The position numbers were made by a program, and so were the translations under genes. A stretch of 64,000 bases of DNA, taken from the NCBI GenBank assembly GCA_004017275.1, contig SAKE01000008.1, positions 80,112 through 144,111 on the forward strand. Reading direction: 5' to 3'. The DNA is from Mesorhizobium sp. (GTDB lineage Bacteria > Pseudomonadota > Alphaproteobacteria > Rhizobiales > Rhizobiaceae). This document shows positions 24,750-33,200 of this stretch, one piece after another (within the stretch, counting starts at the first letter, position 1; each line of letters starts with the position of its first letter). The notes below the pieces were generated by a model, which saw only the letters and a program-made list of their open reading frames with translations, had not been told where the DNA came from and did no database searches.

Positions 24750-27173
24750 ATGTCCACAAACGGCTTGGCCGGCGTGTCAGCATTGCTTCAGAGGTACGGA
24801 TTGAGCACCGATAGCCAGCTGCTTCGCAACCTTCCCGATTTTTCGCTGGAAGCGACAAGGCATCTGGTCGCTGCCCGCTACGGGATCGAGGGCGCATATC
24901 GCCAACTGGCTTCCGAGCGGGATCTATCCTGGCGCATCGAAGGCGCCGATGGCCGCGACGTGGTGGTCAAGATATCGAATGTCAACGAGCCCGAAGGCGT
25001 GGTGGATATGCAGGTCAGGGCCCTGGACCACATTTTCGCGCGCGATCCCGCCCTGCCGGTGCCCCGCATCGTTCTCTCCCTCGCCGGAAATCTCTATGAG
25101 TGGATCGAGGACGAACGCGGCTCCAGGCACATGGTGCGGGTGCTCACATTCCTGCCGGGCAATGTCATGGAGCAGGTCGCGGAAGCGTTTTCCCCGCGCA
25201 CCCGCTTCAACACAGGCGCGATGGTGGGACGTCTCGCCCACGCGCTGCGGGACTTCTTCCATCCATACGCCCACAGCAATCTACACCTCTGGGACATCTC
25301 GCGCGCCTTGGCCCTGCGTCCGCAGATAGCCGGTGTTTCCGACCCCGGGCTTCGGGGGCTGTGCTTGGAAATCTTCGAGCGCGCCGAACGCTTTACCATC
25401 CCTCAATTGCTGAAAACGCGACGGCAAGTCGTCCATCAGGATTCCCATGGCGGCAACATCCTTGTCGACCCCAACGACAGCACGTCGCCGGTCGGCATCA
25501 TCGATTTTGGCGATATCGGCTACAATTCCATCGTTGCGGACATTGTGACGGCTTGCGAGACATTCTCGAAATCCGATGATGATCCGATCGCTTACCTCTG
25601 CGATGTGGCGTCGGGTTTCGATTCGACATATCCGCTCGAAGAAAACGAGATCGATCTCATTTTCGACGCGATGCTGCTGCGCCTCGCACTGGCCACCGTG
25701 ATCGTCGAGGCGAGGGAAGCCACGATCGAATCCGGCATCCCCCATATCGAAAACGCCGGCCAATACCCTCGAATGATGGAGTTGCTGAGCCGGCAAGGGC
25801 GCTCAGAGGCGGTGCGCCGGCTTCGTCAGGCGTGCCGGTTTCCGGTCTATCATCCAACGAACGGCGGCGAGCCTCTCGCACAGAACTATGACTGGGTGAA
25901 GCATGAGCGCGACGCCCATCTTGGGCCGATATGGCATTTCTACAAGCAGCCCCTGCACATCACGCGCGCTCAGGGAGCCTGGATGTATGCCGCCGACGGG
26001 ACGGCTTATCTCGACGTCTACAACAACGTCCCCCAAATTGGTCATTGTCACCCGCACGTGGCGAGAGCCATTTACCGCCAGGCCAGCGCGTTGAACACCA
26101 ACACGCGATACATGTGCGACACGGCGGTCGAGTATGCGGCGCGATTGACCGCCGATCTGCCTGATCACCTCGACACCTGCATCTTCGTCAATTCAGGCAG
26201 CGAAGCCAATGATCTGGCGATGCAGATAGCCATGTCGCTCAGCGGGCATGATGGCGGTCTGATCATTGACCAGGCCTACCATGGATGCACCGAACTCACG
26301 ACGGCGCTGTCCAATGAAAGCTGGCGTCACTTGCCCGCCGGCGAGCATCCCAGGCAGATCGAAACCTTGATGGCCCCGGATATGTACAGGGGCCCTTTCG
26401 CCAACGACCCGCAGGCAGCCGCGAACTACGCCGCGGATGCCGACCGGGCGATAGCAGCCTTGCGCGCCAGAGGGCACAGGCCGGCGGCATTCATGGTCGA
26501 CACGGCCTTGTGTTCGAGCGGCGTGCTGCGGGCGCCTGACGACTATTTCAATCTCGTCGCGAAAACCGTCCGGTCGGCGGGCGGTTTCGTCGTCGCCGAC
26601 GAGGTGCAGGCCGGCTGCGGCCGCATGGGAACCTTCTGGGGTTTCCGGGCGAACGGGCTCTGCGACGACAATGTCGACTTCGTGACGATGGGCAAGCCGG
26701 TCGGAAATGGCCACCCGCTCGGCGTCGTCATCCTCGGTTCGGCACTTATGAAGCGGTTCCTCAACGGCACTTATCCGCTGTTGTTCAGCACATTCGGCGG
26801 CAACACCGTCGCATGCGCGGCCGGCATGGCTGTGCTGGACGTCATCGAGCGGGAAGACCTGATCGAGCGCGGCGCCGAAACAGGAGACTATTTGCGCCGG
26901 GAGCTTGGGCGTCTGGCGCAACGGCATCCCATCATCGGCGACGTACGCGGTCTTGGGATGATGACCGGCGTCGAACTGGTTACGGATCGCTTCACCAAAG
27001 AACCGGCGGTCCTGCAAACCGACCAACTCGTCGAAGCCTTGCTCGCACGCAACATTCTGACAGGGAAAGGGACGCCGAACACCCTCAAGTTACGTCCACC
27101 GCTGATCTGGTCACGGCAAGAGGCCGATATGTTCGTCACGGCTTTTGACGACAGTTTGAGCGGACTGCAATGA
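24750..27173 (+). CDS. Fused APH-type kinase and class-III PLP enzyme (phospho-lyase-like)
   Basis: 807 residues from ATG 24750; a TTG 9 nt upstream is also possible. Residues ~40-330 are an aminoglycoside-phosphotransferase fold: DVVVKISNVNEPEG (ATP lysine), VVHQDSHGGNILVD (catalytic Asp and Asn) and IIDFGDIGYN (metal Asp). Residues ~385-800 are a class-III aminotransferase fold: IFVNSGSEANDLAM, DEVQAGCGRMGTFWGF and the PLP lysine in TMGKPVGNGHPLG. The GKPxGNGHP string is characteristic of the ethanolamine-phosphate and phosphohydroxylysine phospho-lyases (ETNPPL, PHYKPL), whose partners are APH-fold kinases. I infer that one protein phosphorylates a hydroxy-amine and then eliminates phosphate and ammonia. 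All key residues are present in both halves. Confidence 0.87.
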   Translation: MSTNGLAGVSALLQRYGLSTDSQLLRNLPDFSLEATRHLVAARYGIEGAYRQLASERDLSWRIEGADGRDVVVKISNVNEPEGVVDMQVRALDHIFARDPALPVPRIVLSLAGNLYEWIEDERGSRHMVRVLTFLPGNVMEQVAEAFSPRTRFNTGAMVGRLAHALRDFFHPYAHSNLHLWDISRALALRPQIAGVSDPGLRGLCLEIFERAERFTIPQLLKTRRQVVHQDSHGGNILVDPNDSTSPVGIIDFGDIGYNSIVADIVTACETFSKSDDDPIAYLCDVASGFDSTYPLEENEIDLIFDAMLLRLALATVIVEAREATIESGIPHIENAGQYPRMMELLSRQGRSEAVRRLRQACRFPVYHPTNGGEPLAQNYDWVKHERDAHLGPIWHFYKQPLHITRAQGAWMYAADGTAYLDVYNNVPQIGHCHPHVARAIYRQASALNTNTRYMCDTAVEYAARLTADLPDHLDTCIFVNSGSEANDLAMQIAMSLSGHDGGLIIDQAYHGCTELTTALSNESWRHLPAGEHPRQIETLMAPDMYRGPFANDPQAAANYAADADRAIAALRARGHRPAAFMVDTALCSSGVLRAPDDYFNLVAKTVRSAGGFVVADEVQAGCGRMGTFWGFRANGLCDDNVDFVTMGKPVGNGHPLGVVILGSALMKRFLNGTYPLLFSTFGGNTVACAAGMAVLDVIEREDLIERGAETGDYLRRELGRLAQRHPIIGDVRGLGMMTGVELVTDRFTKEPAVLQTDQLVEALLARNILTGKGTPNTLKLRPPLIWSRQEADMFVTAFDDSLSGLQ

Positions 27174-27317
27174 CCTCTGCCAGGGCTCGCTGGGCCAAAG
27201 CATGTCAGGCGGGTCCCCAGAAAATCGGGAACGATCGGAAGACCAGCACTGCTCCCGCTGAGAAGGGAACATCGGCCTGCCTGCACAATGGCAAGCCGGA
27301 CCAACAGGAGAACGAAC

Positions 27318-28415
27318 ATGAAGAATCAGCTATTTGGACTGGCTGTGACGATGGTGGCTGCGTGCTTTTCAGCCGGCGTGTCACTGGCGCAGGACAAGGT
27401 CGTCAACGTCTACAACTGGTCTGATTATATCGACAGTTCCATCCTTGATGATTTCACCAAGGAAACCGGTATCAAGGTCGTCTACGACACCTTCGATTCG
27501 AACGAAATTCTCGAGACCAAGCTGCTTGCCGGCGGCTCCGGCTATGACGTGGTGGTTACAACCGGACCATTCCTGGCCAGGCAGATTCAGGCCGGCGTGT
27601 TCCAGAAGCTCGACAAGTCCAAGCTGCCGAATCTCAAGAACATGTGGCCGGAGGTTATGGCGCGCCTGGCCAAGTATGATCCGGGCAACGAATATGCCGT
27701 CAACTACATGTGGGGCACCACCGGCATCGGCTATAATGTCGACAAGGTGAAGGCCGCGCTCGGCGACATGCCGATCGACAGCTGGGATGTGCTCTTCAAG
27801 CCGGAGAATGCGGCTAAACTGAAGGACTGCGGCATCAATATCGTCGATGCGCCGGAGGAGACTATGGCCATTGCCATGAACTATCTCGGCAAGGACGGCG
27901 ACAGCAAGAAGAAAGAGGATCTCGAAGCTGGCGGTGACATCTACACGAAAATCCGGCCCTACGTCCGCACCTTCAACTCCTCTGCCTACATCAACGACCT
28001 GGCGAATGGCGACAAATGCATCAGCATCGGCTGGTCGGGTGACGTGCTGCAGGCCAAGAACCGGGCCAAGGAAGCCAACAACGGGGTCAAGGTCGAATAC
28101 CTGATCCCCAGGGAAGGCACCTATATGTGGTTCGACAATCTGGCTATCCCTGCCGACGCCAGGCATGTCGATGAGGCGCACGCCTTCATCAACTACCTGA
28201 TGCGGCCGGACGTCATCGCCAAGTCAACCAACTATGTCCAAACCGCCAACGGCAATCTCGCCTCGCAGAAGTTCATCGATGAGGGAGTGCTGAAGAACCC
28301 GTCGGTCTATCCGACGCAGGAAACGCTCAAGAAGCTTTTCACGATTTCTTCGTATGGGTCCAAGGAGCAGCGCGTCCTCACCCGTCTCTGGACCCAGATC
28401 AAGACTGGCAGCTAA
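27318..28415 (+). CDS. potF: Polyamine-type periplasmic binding protein (PotF/PotD family)
   Basis: 365 residues from ATG 27318 with AGGAG 7 nt upstream. A Sec signal peptide (QLFGLAVTMVAACFSAG, cleavage after LAQ) precedes VVNVYNWSDYIDSSILDDF, the classic start of PotF/SpuD. Further signatures are FDSNEILETKLLAGGSGYDV, NYMWGTTGIGYNVDKV and ISIGWSGDVLQAKNRAKEA. It would bind putrescine or a related amine in the periplasm. No Pot permease or ATPase follows, so it is an orphan binding protein here. Its place after the kinase/PLP fusion suggests that it captures the fusion's substrate or a related amine. Confidence 0.9.
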   Translation: MKNQLFGLAVTMVAACFSAGVSLAQDKVVNVYNWSDYIDSSILDDFTKETGIKVVYDTFDSNEILETKLLAGGSGYDVVVTTGPFLARQIQAGVFQKLDKSKLPNLKNMWPEVMARLAKYDPGNEYAVNYMWGTTGIGYNVDKVKAALGDMPIDSWDVLFKPENAAKLKDCGINIVDAPEETMAIAMNYLGKDGDSKKKEDLEAGGDIYTKIRPYVRTFNSSAYINDLANGDKCISIGWSGDVLQAKNRAKEANNGVKVEYLIPREGTYMWFDNLAIPADARHVDEAHAFINYLMRPDVIAKSTNYVQTANGNLASQKFIDEGVLKNPSVYPTQETLKKLFTISSYGSKEQRVLTRLWTQIKTGS

Positions 28416-28609
28416 ACGGCACATGGATGGGGCGGTCACTGGCCCATTTTTTGGCGGCGCCTCTGGTGAAGGTCTGCCGCCATCTTATGACCGTGCGCGG
28501 AAGAATGGCGGGGGATCGGTCGTCTGGTGGACCGGTAACGCGCAAATCCACGCTCGCGTGCGGAGCGATACATCGCCAATTTTGCTTCTAATTCAACTGC
28601 GAGGAACAA

Positions 28610-29581
28610 ATGCCATTCCAAGATCTGATCCAGCCTGAACTGGGCGCCTATGTCAGCAAAGTGGCCACGCCAGGCGACTTTGCCCAGTTCTGGGCCTCGA
28701 CCATCGCCGAGGCCCGCCAGGCCGGCGGCAAGGTCAACATCATACCGGCACAGACAACACTGAAGGCGGTCCAGTCTTTCGACGTCACGTTTCCGGGATT
28801 TGGCGGCCACCCGATCAAAGGATGGCTGATCCTGCCGACGCGTCATGAAGGGCGGCTTCCTCTTGTCGTGCAGTATCTCGGCTATGGCGGCGGACGCGGC
28901 TTGGCACATGAGCAATTGCACTGGGCGGCGTCAGGATTTGCTTATTTTCGAATGGATACACGCGGGCAGGGAAGCGACTACAGCGTAGGAGAGACTGCCG
29001 ATCCGGTCGGCTCGACCTCTTCGTTTCCCGGCTTTATGACGCGTGGCGTCCTGGACAAGAATGACTACTATTACCGGCGCGTGTTCACCGATGCTGTGAG
29101 GGCGATAGATGCTCTCCTGGAGCTGGACTTCATCGATCCCGAGCGCATCGCGGTTTGCGGCGACAGTCAGGGCGGCGGCATCTCGCTCGCCGTCGGCGGG
29201 ATCGACCCGCGCGTCAAGGCCGTAATGGCCGATGTGCCGTTTCTTTGCGACTTTCCGCGCGCATTGGGGACTGCCTTGCGCGATCCCTATTTGGAGATCG
29301 TCCGTTTCCTGGCGCAGCATCGCGAGAAGAAGACCAAAGTCTTTGAAACGCTCGGCTATTTCGACTGCGTCAACTTTGCCCGGCAGTCCACGGCGGCGGC
29401 GGTGTTTTCCGTGGCCCTGATGGATGAAGTCTGCCCGCCTTCTACAGTCTACGGCGCATTCAATGCGTATGCGGGCGAAAAAACCATGATCGAGTATGAA
29501 TTCAACAACCATGAAGGCGGGCAAGGCTACCAAGAGCGCGAACAGATGGCGTGGCTCAGCGGGCTGTTCGGTATCAGCTGA
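28610..29581 (+). CDS. Carbohydrate esterase family 7 (acetyl xylan esterase / cephalosporin C deacetylase)
   Basis: 323 residues, the normal CE7 length, from ATG 28610 (GAGGAAC upstream). CE7 landmarks are YLGYGGGRGLAHEQLHWAAS, the RGQ motif in DTRGQGSDYS, the nucleophile elbow CGDSQGGGISLA near residue 183, MDEVCPPSTVYGAFNAY with the catalytic Asp, and the His in NNHEGGQGY. There is no signal peptide, so it acts in the cytosol on imported acetylated compounds. It is the last plus-strand gene of the catabolic locus. Family members deacetylate short xylo-oligomers and antibiotics; its role with the amine genes is unclear. Confidence 0.93.
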   Translation: MPFQDLIQPELGAYVSKVATPGDFAQFWASTIAEARQAGGKVNIIPAQTTLKAVQSFDVTFPGFGGHPIKGWLILPTRHEGRLPLVVQYLGYGGGRGLAHEQLHWAASGFAYFRMDTRGQGSDYSVGETADPVGSTSSFPGFMTRGVLDKNDYYYRRVFTDAVRAIDALLELDFIDPERIAVCGDSQGGGISLAVGGIDPRVKAVMADVPFLCDFPRALGTALRDPYLEIVRFLAQHREKKTKVFETLGYFDCVNFARQSTAAAVFSVALMDEVCPPSTVYGAFNAYAGEKTMIEYEFNNHEGGQGYQEREQMAWLSGLFGIS

Positions 29582-30226
29582 CGTGAGCGGCCCAGCACTG
29601 GCCGGTTTTACCTTCCCAAGGGACCTCTGCTTGTCCGGGCAATCAAGCTCCACCGGCTATCAGCCGCTACACGCTTCCACCCCTGCAAACAGGACATGGC
29701 ATGCGCTTTGAGGGGTCCGCGGCAACCTTAGCTGGTCAACGACCTCGGAGGGGCTTGGGTAGCCGCCCCGGCAGAGTCCCGCGCCACCTTGATGCCATCG
29801 GCCTCTCCCTGCTCGGTGTCAGCTTACCCAGTCCTTGGCCCGCAACCGGACCGGCAGCAATCGGCCCAAAAGGCGACATCAGAACATCTGCTCTGTGAAG
29901 ACCGCTTCTGGCGCCTCTGCTACGTTCGTTGGCACCACAAGGCAGCAGGCTCGGCCCTGAAATCATTTAAGATTTTTGGACAGGGCGCTACCAAAAGTTC
30001 ATATTTTTGTTATGATTTCAAAAGCTTATAGGTAGGTTGGTAGCGGGAGCCCGTTTCGCTTCGACCCCCCCGAATGTTCCTGTCCCATTCGGCTGGCGGG
30101 ATACCGTCAGAAGAGTTTGATCTCCGGCGTGACAGGCCAGTGAAATCCGCAAGGCCGCCAACGCGCGGTTTCGACTCTCTCGGATGTCGAATTTGCGCAA
30201 AAGCGGACAAAGTTGAAACCGCCAGA
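29582..30226. other. 640-bp intergenic region, no supported gene
   Basis: No frame here has both a ribosome binding site and a recognisable product. A weak stem CGGCC/GGCCG followed by GTTTT sits just after the esterase stop (about 29588-29610) and may terminate it. At 30038-30049 TGGTAGCGGGAG repeats 12 nt seen at 15256-15267. The stretch 29960-30030 is distinctly AT-rich, unlike its surroundings. Confidence 0.45.
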
Positions 30227-30466
30227 CTAGCGATCACCCTTGGCCTTTGCGTAGGGATTCACCACTGCTTTCCCCATTCCTGACACCTTATTGGCGTCGG
30301 GGGTATAGCGAAGTTCCGGCTTGTTGATCTTGCATTTGGAGCACACCAGGCGCGGCGCGAGATTCCAGTTCATTGCGTTGACAGCCGGACCGTATTTGTC
30401 TCTCAAGCCCTCAAGGTCGAGCACCGCGTAGTGAACGCAGTTGCGGCAATATGCCGTGATCTGCAT
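30227..30466 (-). CDS. Small zinc-ribbon protein, function unknown
   Basis: 79 residues with two CxxC pairs, YCRNCVHY near the N terminus and LVCSKCKINKPEL near residue 42, spaced as in a zinc ribbon. The remainder is polar and basic (VNPYAKAKGDR). It lies 36 nt downstream of another small cysteine-rich gene and is probably co-transcribed with it and the DNA ligase. Small proteins of this look are frequent in rhizobial genomes, but I know of no assigned role. Confidence 0.6.
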   Translation of the reverse strand: MQITAYCRNCVHYAVLDLEGLRDKYGPAVNAMNWNLAPRLVCSKCKINKPELRYTPDANKVSGMGKAVVNPYAKAKGDR

Positions 30467-30502
30467 ATTCCCGTCGATCAGCGATTTGAAATGTCCAGTC
30501 GC

Positions 30503-30796
30503 TCATCCGCGGAACCGCTCGGTGTACCAGGTGATCTTGCCGTCGACCTTCATCGGCTTGTGAATCATGAGGCGCTTCGGCAGGTGCTCCGGATGCACCT
30601 CGATCAGCGTGATCTTGATCTGCGGCTTGCAACGGCTGCAATCAAATTTCAGCGCCAGCGGATCGACGCCACCGCCATAGACCATCATTAAATCGGCTGA
30701 TCTGCAGTAGCGAACATTTCCGCAACTGCACTCTGCCTTCACAAGTATGTTGTGCCGGGTCGCCTTGCCCAGCGTGTCGATCGGATCGTGCGCCAT
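30503..30796 (-). CDS. Small cysteine-rich (zinc-ribbon-like) protein, function unknown
   Basis: 97 residues. AECSCGNVRYCRSADL and FDCSRCKPQIKITLIEV supply the cysteines for one zinc site. The SRCKPQIKIT string resembles SKCKINKPEL of the downstream gene, so the two may be diverged relatives. It follows the DNA ligase by 43 nt on the same strand. A nucleic-acid-related role is possible from context only. Confidence 0.62.
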   Translation of the reverse strand: MAHDPIDTLGKATRHNILVKAECSCGNVRYCRSADLMMVYGGGVDPLALKFDCSRCKPQIKITLIEVHPEHLPKRLMIHKPMKVDGKITWYTERFRG

Positions 30797-30839
30797 GAGA
30801 ACGTAATAAGAACAAATTCCCAGGCGTGGTCAAGCGCCA

Positions 30840-31727
30840 TCAGCTTTCGTCAAGAAAACCCTGCACCGATGCGTGACGCAGCTTGGGCTCGCCTCGCAGC
30901 GTCCTGACTCTGGCCTTGATGCCTGGTTTCACCCATTCGACGTCAGGAGTGACGTGCGCCGTGGGAACGCCACTCGGTGGCCCGGCCCTGGCCTTCTGCA
31001 GGCGTTTCCAGAGCCGGTCCTTGATTGCGTCGGTTGTGGCGATCACAGCCTTGCCGACATACTTGCCGTCTCGTGCGAACAGTCCCTCGGTCCACTCGCC
31101 GGCCTGCCGCTTGACGCCGATCAGATCCAGTTCGGAGATGTCCCAGCACTTAATCTTCAGCCAGGCTTCATCCTTCGCCCCGCTGCGGTAGGGGCTTTCC
31201 CGCCGCTTCGACACCATGCCTTCAAGGCCCATCCTCTCGGCCGCTTCGAAGAACTGGGCACCACCGCCCTCGACGTGTTGGCTGTACTGAATAATGCCGC
31301 CTGCCGGCTTCACCAGGTCCCACAGGATCGCCTTGCGCTCGATCGCGGGCCTTTGGCGCAGATCCTCGCCGTCCTTGTGCAGGATGTCGAAGGCGACGAA
31401 GGCGAGCAACTCGGCGTTCCAGGCCATCCTGGAATGCATGGCATGGAAGTTCGGCCGGCCGTCCGGCTCGGGCGCAATCATCTCGCCGTCGAGAATGAAG
31501 GATTTGGCTTTCAGCTGTTCGGCAGCGGTGACAACCGGCCAGTAGCGCTTAGACCAGTCGATGCCGGTGCGGGTGAAGGCCCGAGCGCCGGCCCAGTCGA
31601 GTATGAGCTGGGTGCGAAAGCCGTCATATTTGATTTCGTGGATCCAGTCGTCGCTGACCGGTGGCTCCAGCACCAGGATGGGCTCCTGCGGCTTGATGAA
31701 CTTCAGCCGGTCTGCGGCGTTACGCAT
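30840..31727 (-). CDS. Stand-alone ATP-dependent DNA ligase (LigD ligase-domain type)
   Basis: 295 residues from ATG 31727 (GGAG 10 nt upstream); the frame is open to 31949, but the extra residues are not ligase-like. The adenylation lysine is in motif I, EIKYDGFR (Lys33). Other motifs are FILDGEMI (III), FVAFDILH (IIIa), GLEGMVSKR (IV) and DEAWLKIKC (V). The C-terminal OB fold follows with DLIGVKRQAGEWTEGLFA. The polymerase and nuclease domains of LigD are absent. It would seal nicks or ends in end-joining repair with ATP. No Ku gene is seen next to it. Confidence 0.9.
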   Translation of the reverse strand: MRNAADRLKFIKPQEPILVLEPPVSDDWIHEIKYDGFRTQLILDWAGARAFTRTGIDWSKRYWPVVTAAEQLKAKSFILDGEMIAPEPDGRPNFHAMHSRMAWNAELLAFVAFDILHKDGEDLRQRPAIERKAILWDLVKPAGGIIQYSQHVEGGGAQFFEAAERMGLEGMVSKRRESPYRSGAKDEAWLKIKCWDISELDLIGVKRQAGEWTEGLFARDGKYVGKAVIATTDAIKDRLWKRLQKARAGPPSGVPTAHVTPDVEWVKPGIKARVRTLRGEPKLRHASVQGFLDES

Positions 31728-31808
31728 GCACGCGATACTCCAACTGCCTGACAAGGTGCGCGGGCTGGTTTGGTTGCATTTTAGCAAAATTGAATGTGGG
31801 AATCGTTG

Positions 31809-32036
31809 ATGAAGATCGAAACGGAGGAATGTCGGGCAGCCCTGACGCTGATCAGGCGGACGATTGAGGAGCATTGCCCGCCGGGCGTGCTGCCCAGCGA
31901 AGAGATGGTCAGCGGCCTTTATGGGCCGGAGTTGATGGACGAGGCGCAAGCGATCTCGGCGGCCATCATCGCCACCGTCGACACGCTACAACTGCAAACC
32001 GCGGTGAAGCCGCCGGCGTCGAGCATCAAGGCATAG
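31809..32036 (+). CDS. Small conserved-looking protein, 75 residues
   Basis: From ATG 31809 the frame encodes a mostly helical acidic protein (MKIETEECRAALTLIRRTIE, LYGPELMDEAQAISAAIIAT). An intrinsic terminator follows 6 nt after the stop, which supports a real transcription unit. No domain is recognised. It is divergent from the DNA ligase gene and next to the prophage's left border. Confidence 0.55.
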   Translation: MKIETEECRAALTLIRRTIEEHCPPGVLPSEEMVSGLYGPELMDEAQAISAAIIATVDTLQLQTAVKPPASSIKA

Positions 32037-32042
32037 AAACGC

Positions 32043-32083
32043 AAAAAAGCCCGCCGCACCTTTTCGGCGCGGCGGGCTTTTTT
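32043..32083. terminator. Bidirectional rho-independent terminator
   Basis: GCCCGCCGC (32049-32057) pairs perfectly with GCGGCGGGC (32069-32077). The stem is preceded by six A and followed by six T, so it can stop transcription from both sides. It ends the small plus-strand gene and the leftward late transcript of the prophage and marks the prophage's left limit. Confidence 0.9.
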
Positions 32084-32097
32084 GGTTCAGCGGTCGG

Positions 32098-32340
32098 CTA
32101 TTCGGCCGGCGTGAAATCCAGATAGTATTTCTGGCCGGGTTCGATCTTGCCGATCAACGCCGGGTTGGCGATCGTTAGGCTCAACTCCCCGCCAGGTGAA
32201 AACTTGGCATAGGTGTTGTCCTCGTCGCTTCCGTCCGCCGGATAGGTCTTGGCCGCCACGGCATTCATGGTGATCCGGTCGCCGCCGACAAAGCGGTCGA
32301 CCTTCTGAACCTGCATCTTGGCGCGCATGGTTGTGGACAT
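32098..32340 (-). CDS. Prophage protein of unknown function, 80 residues
   Basis: Start at 32340, preceded by AGGAGAAG 8 nt upstream. The protein (STTMRAKMQVQKVDRF, ... GELSLTIANPALIGKIEPGQ ... YYLDFTPAE) looks like a small beta-rich protein. Similar proteins close the late operon of other rhizobial prophages in my recollection, but no function is known. It is the last gene of the leftward prophage transcript, just before the bidirectional terminator. Confidence 0.65.
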   Translation of the reverse strand: MSTTMRAKMQVQKVDRFVGGDRITMNAVAAKTYPADGSDEDNTYAKFSPGGELSLTIANPALIGKIEPGQKYYLDFTPAE

Positions 32341-32390
32341 TTCAGTCTTCTCCTTTTCAAAAATACCCGGAACCGCCGGGCGCGGATTGG

Positions 32391-32732
32391 TCATGGCGGA
32401 GGCCGGCCTGTTGCCCAGGTGTAGAGCGCCATTATCCAGCCTGCCGCGGTGACAACGCCGATGCCGACCTTGACCAGCCAATGCCCCATCGAGCCGGCGC
32501 CCTGGGCGCGCTGGCGAAGCTGCTTCACATCGTCAGTCACAGTCTGAATGGCGTCGGTCTTGTTCTTGACGGCAAGAACGTCGGTCTCAAGATGCGTCGT
32601 TCGCATCACCACTTCATCAAGGCTCTTGTGGATGCCGGCGCGGCTTTCGTCGGCACGGTCCAGCCTGTCTTCGATCCCCTCGACCTTGCCCAATAGAATG
32701 CCAAGCGTCCGTTCAACGCTGCTCTGCGCCAT
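32391..32732 (-). CDS. XhlA/DUF1515-like protein, coiled coil plus membrane anchor
   Basis: 113 residues. Residues ~5-75 are a polar coiled coil (LGILLGKVEGIEDRLDRADE, VKNKTDAIQTVTDDVKQL). One membrane helix follows near the end (LVKVGIGVVTAAGWIMALYT). This layout matches the rhizobial DUF1515 and XhlA-type lysis accessory proteins. It sits in the lysis cassette after the spanins, so a holin-associated or holin role is likely; no other holin candidate is visible. Confidence 0.7.
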   Translation of the reverse strand: MAQSSVERTLGILLGKVEGIEDRLDRADESRAGIHKSLDEVVMRTTHLETDVLAVKNKTDAIQTVTDDVKQLRQRAQGAGSMGHWLVKVGIGVVTAAGWIMALYTWATGRPPP

Positions 32733-32755
32733 CAGTCCCGCCCTTCAATGCACTG

Positions 32756-33022
32756 TTATTGCAGTTCGGCGCGACGCGCGGCGCTGGCCTTGGTATGGCG
32801 GTCGCATTCGGCCGTCGTATAGAGCTTGATGGCGCAGCCAGGCGCCATGGTGCGGTCGATCTTGTTCTGGTCCTCGATCGACTTGCCCTTCGCGCCGGCG
32901 AGGCTGCTACCGAGGGCCAAGCGTAGCGGCTGAGCACCGCTGACGCCGGAAGTCCCACACCCCGCCAGCAGCAATGCAGTCGTCAAGAGAGCGGCTGGCT
33001 TCAACACCTTTGCGTATCGCAT
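32756..33022 (-). CDS. Outer-membrane spanin lipoprotein (Rz1-like)
   Basis: 88 residues from ATG 33022. A lipoprotein signal peptide ends in the lipobox LLLAGCGTSG. The mature chain is short and polar (GAKGKSIEDQNKIDRTMAPG). Its first 116 nt overlap the end of the upstream spanin gene in another frame, the classic Rz/Rz1 arrangement. Outer-membrane spanins join with the inner-membrane partner to fuse the membranes at lysis. Confidence 0.8.
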   Translation of the reverse strand: MRYAKVLKPAALLTTALLLAGCGTSGVSGAQPLRLALGSSLAGAKGKSIEDQNKIDRTMAPGCAIKLYTTAECDRHTKASAARRAELQ

Positions 33023-33200
33023 CCTGATTTCCCTTTTCGATCTTGGCGCGGACCTGGTCGGCGCCCCAATGCTTGATGAGTTCAAAGCCGCCCCAGACAG
33101 TTCCGGAGACGGCCAGGGCGATGGCCGCCCATGACACGATAGCGGCCAGCGGGCGAGGAACGCCGATGAGCCCGGCGACGAGGCCGATGATAGCGCCCAT
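32907..33200 (-). CDS. Inner-membrane spanin (Rz-like)
   Basis: 97 residues with an N-terminal hydrophobic region (PLAAIVSWAAIALAVSGTVW) and a charged helical periplasmic part (VRAKIEKGNQDAIRKGVEAS) ending in a small disulfide-capable loop (DDCIAAGGVWDFRRQRC). Its start overlaps the endolysin stop by 1 nt, and its end overlaps the lipoprotein gene. Topology and position argue for the i-spanin; a holin role is the alternative. Confidence 0.72.
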   Translation of the reverse strand: MGAIIGLVAGLIGVPRPLAAIVSWAAIALAVSGTVWGGFELIKHWGADQVRAKIEKGNQDAIRKGVEASRSLDDCIAAGGVWDFRRQRCSAATLGPR

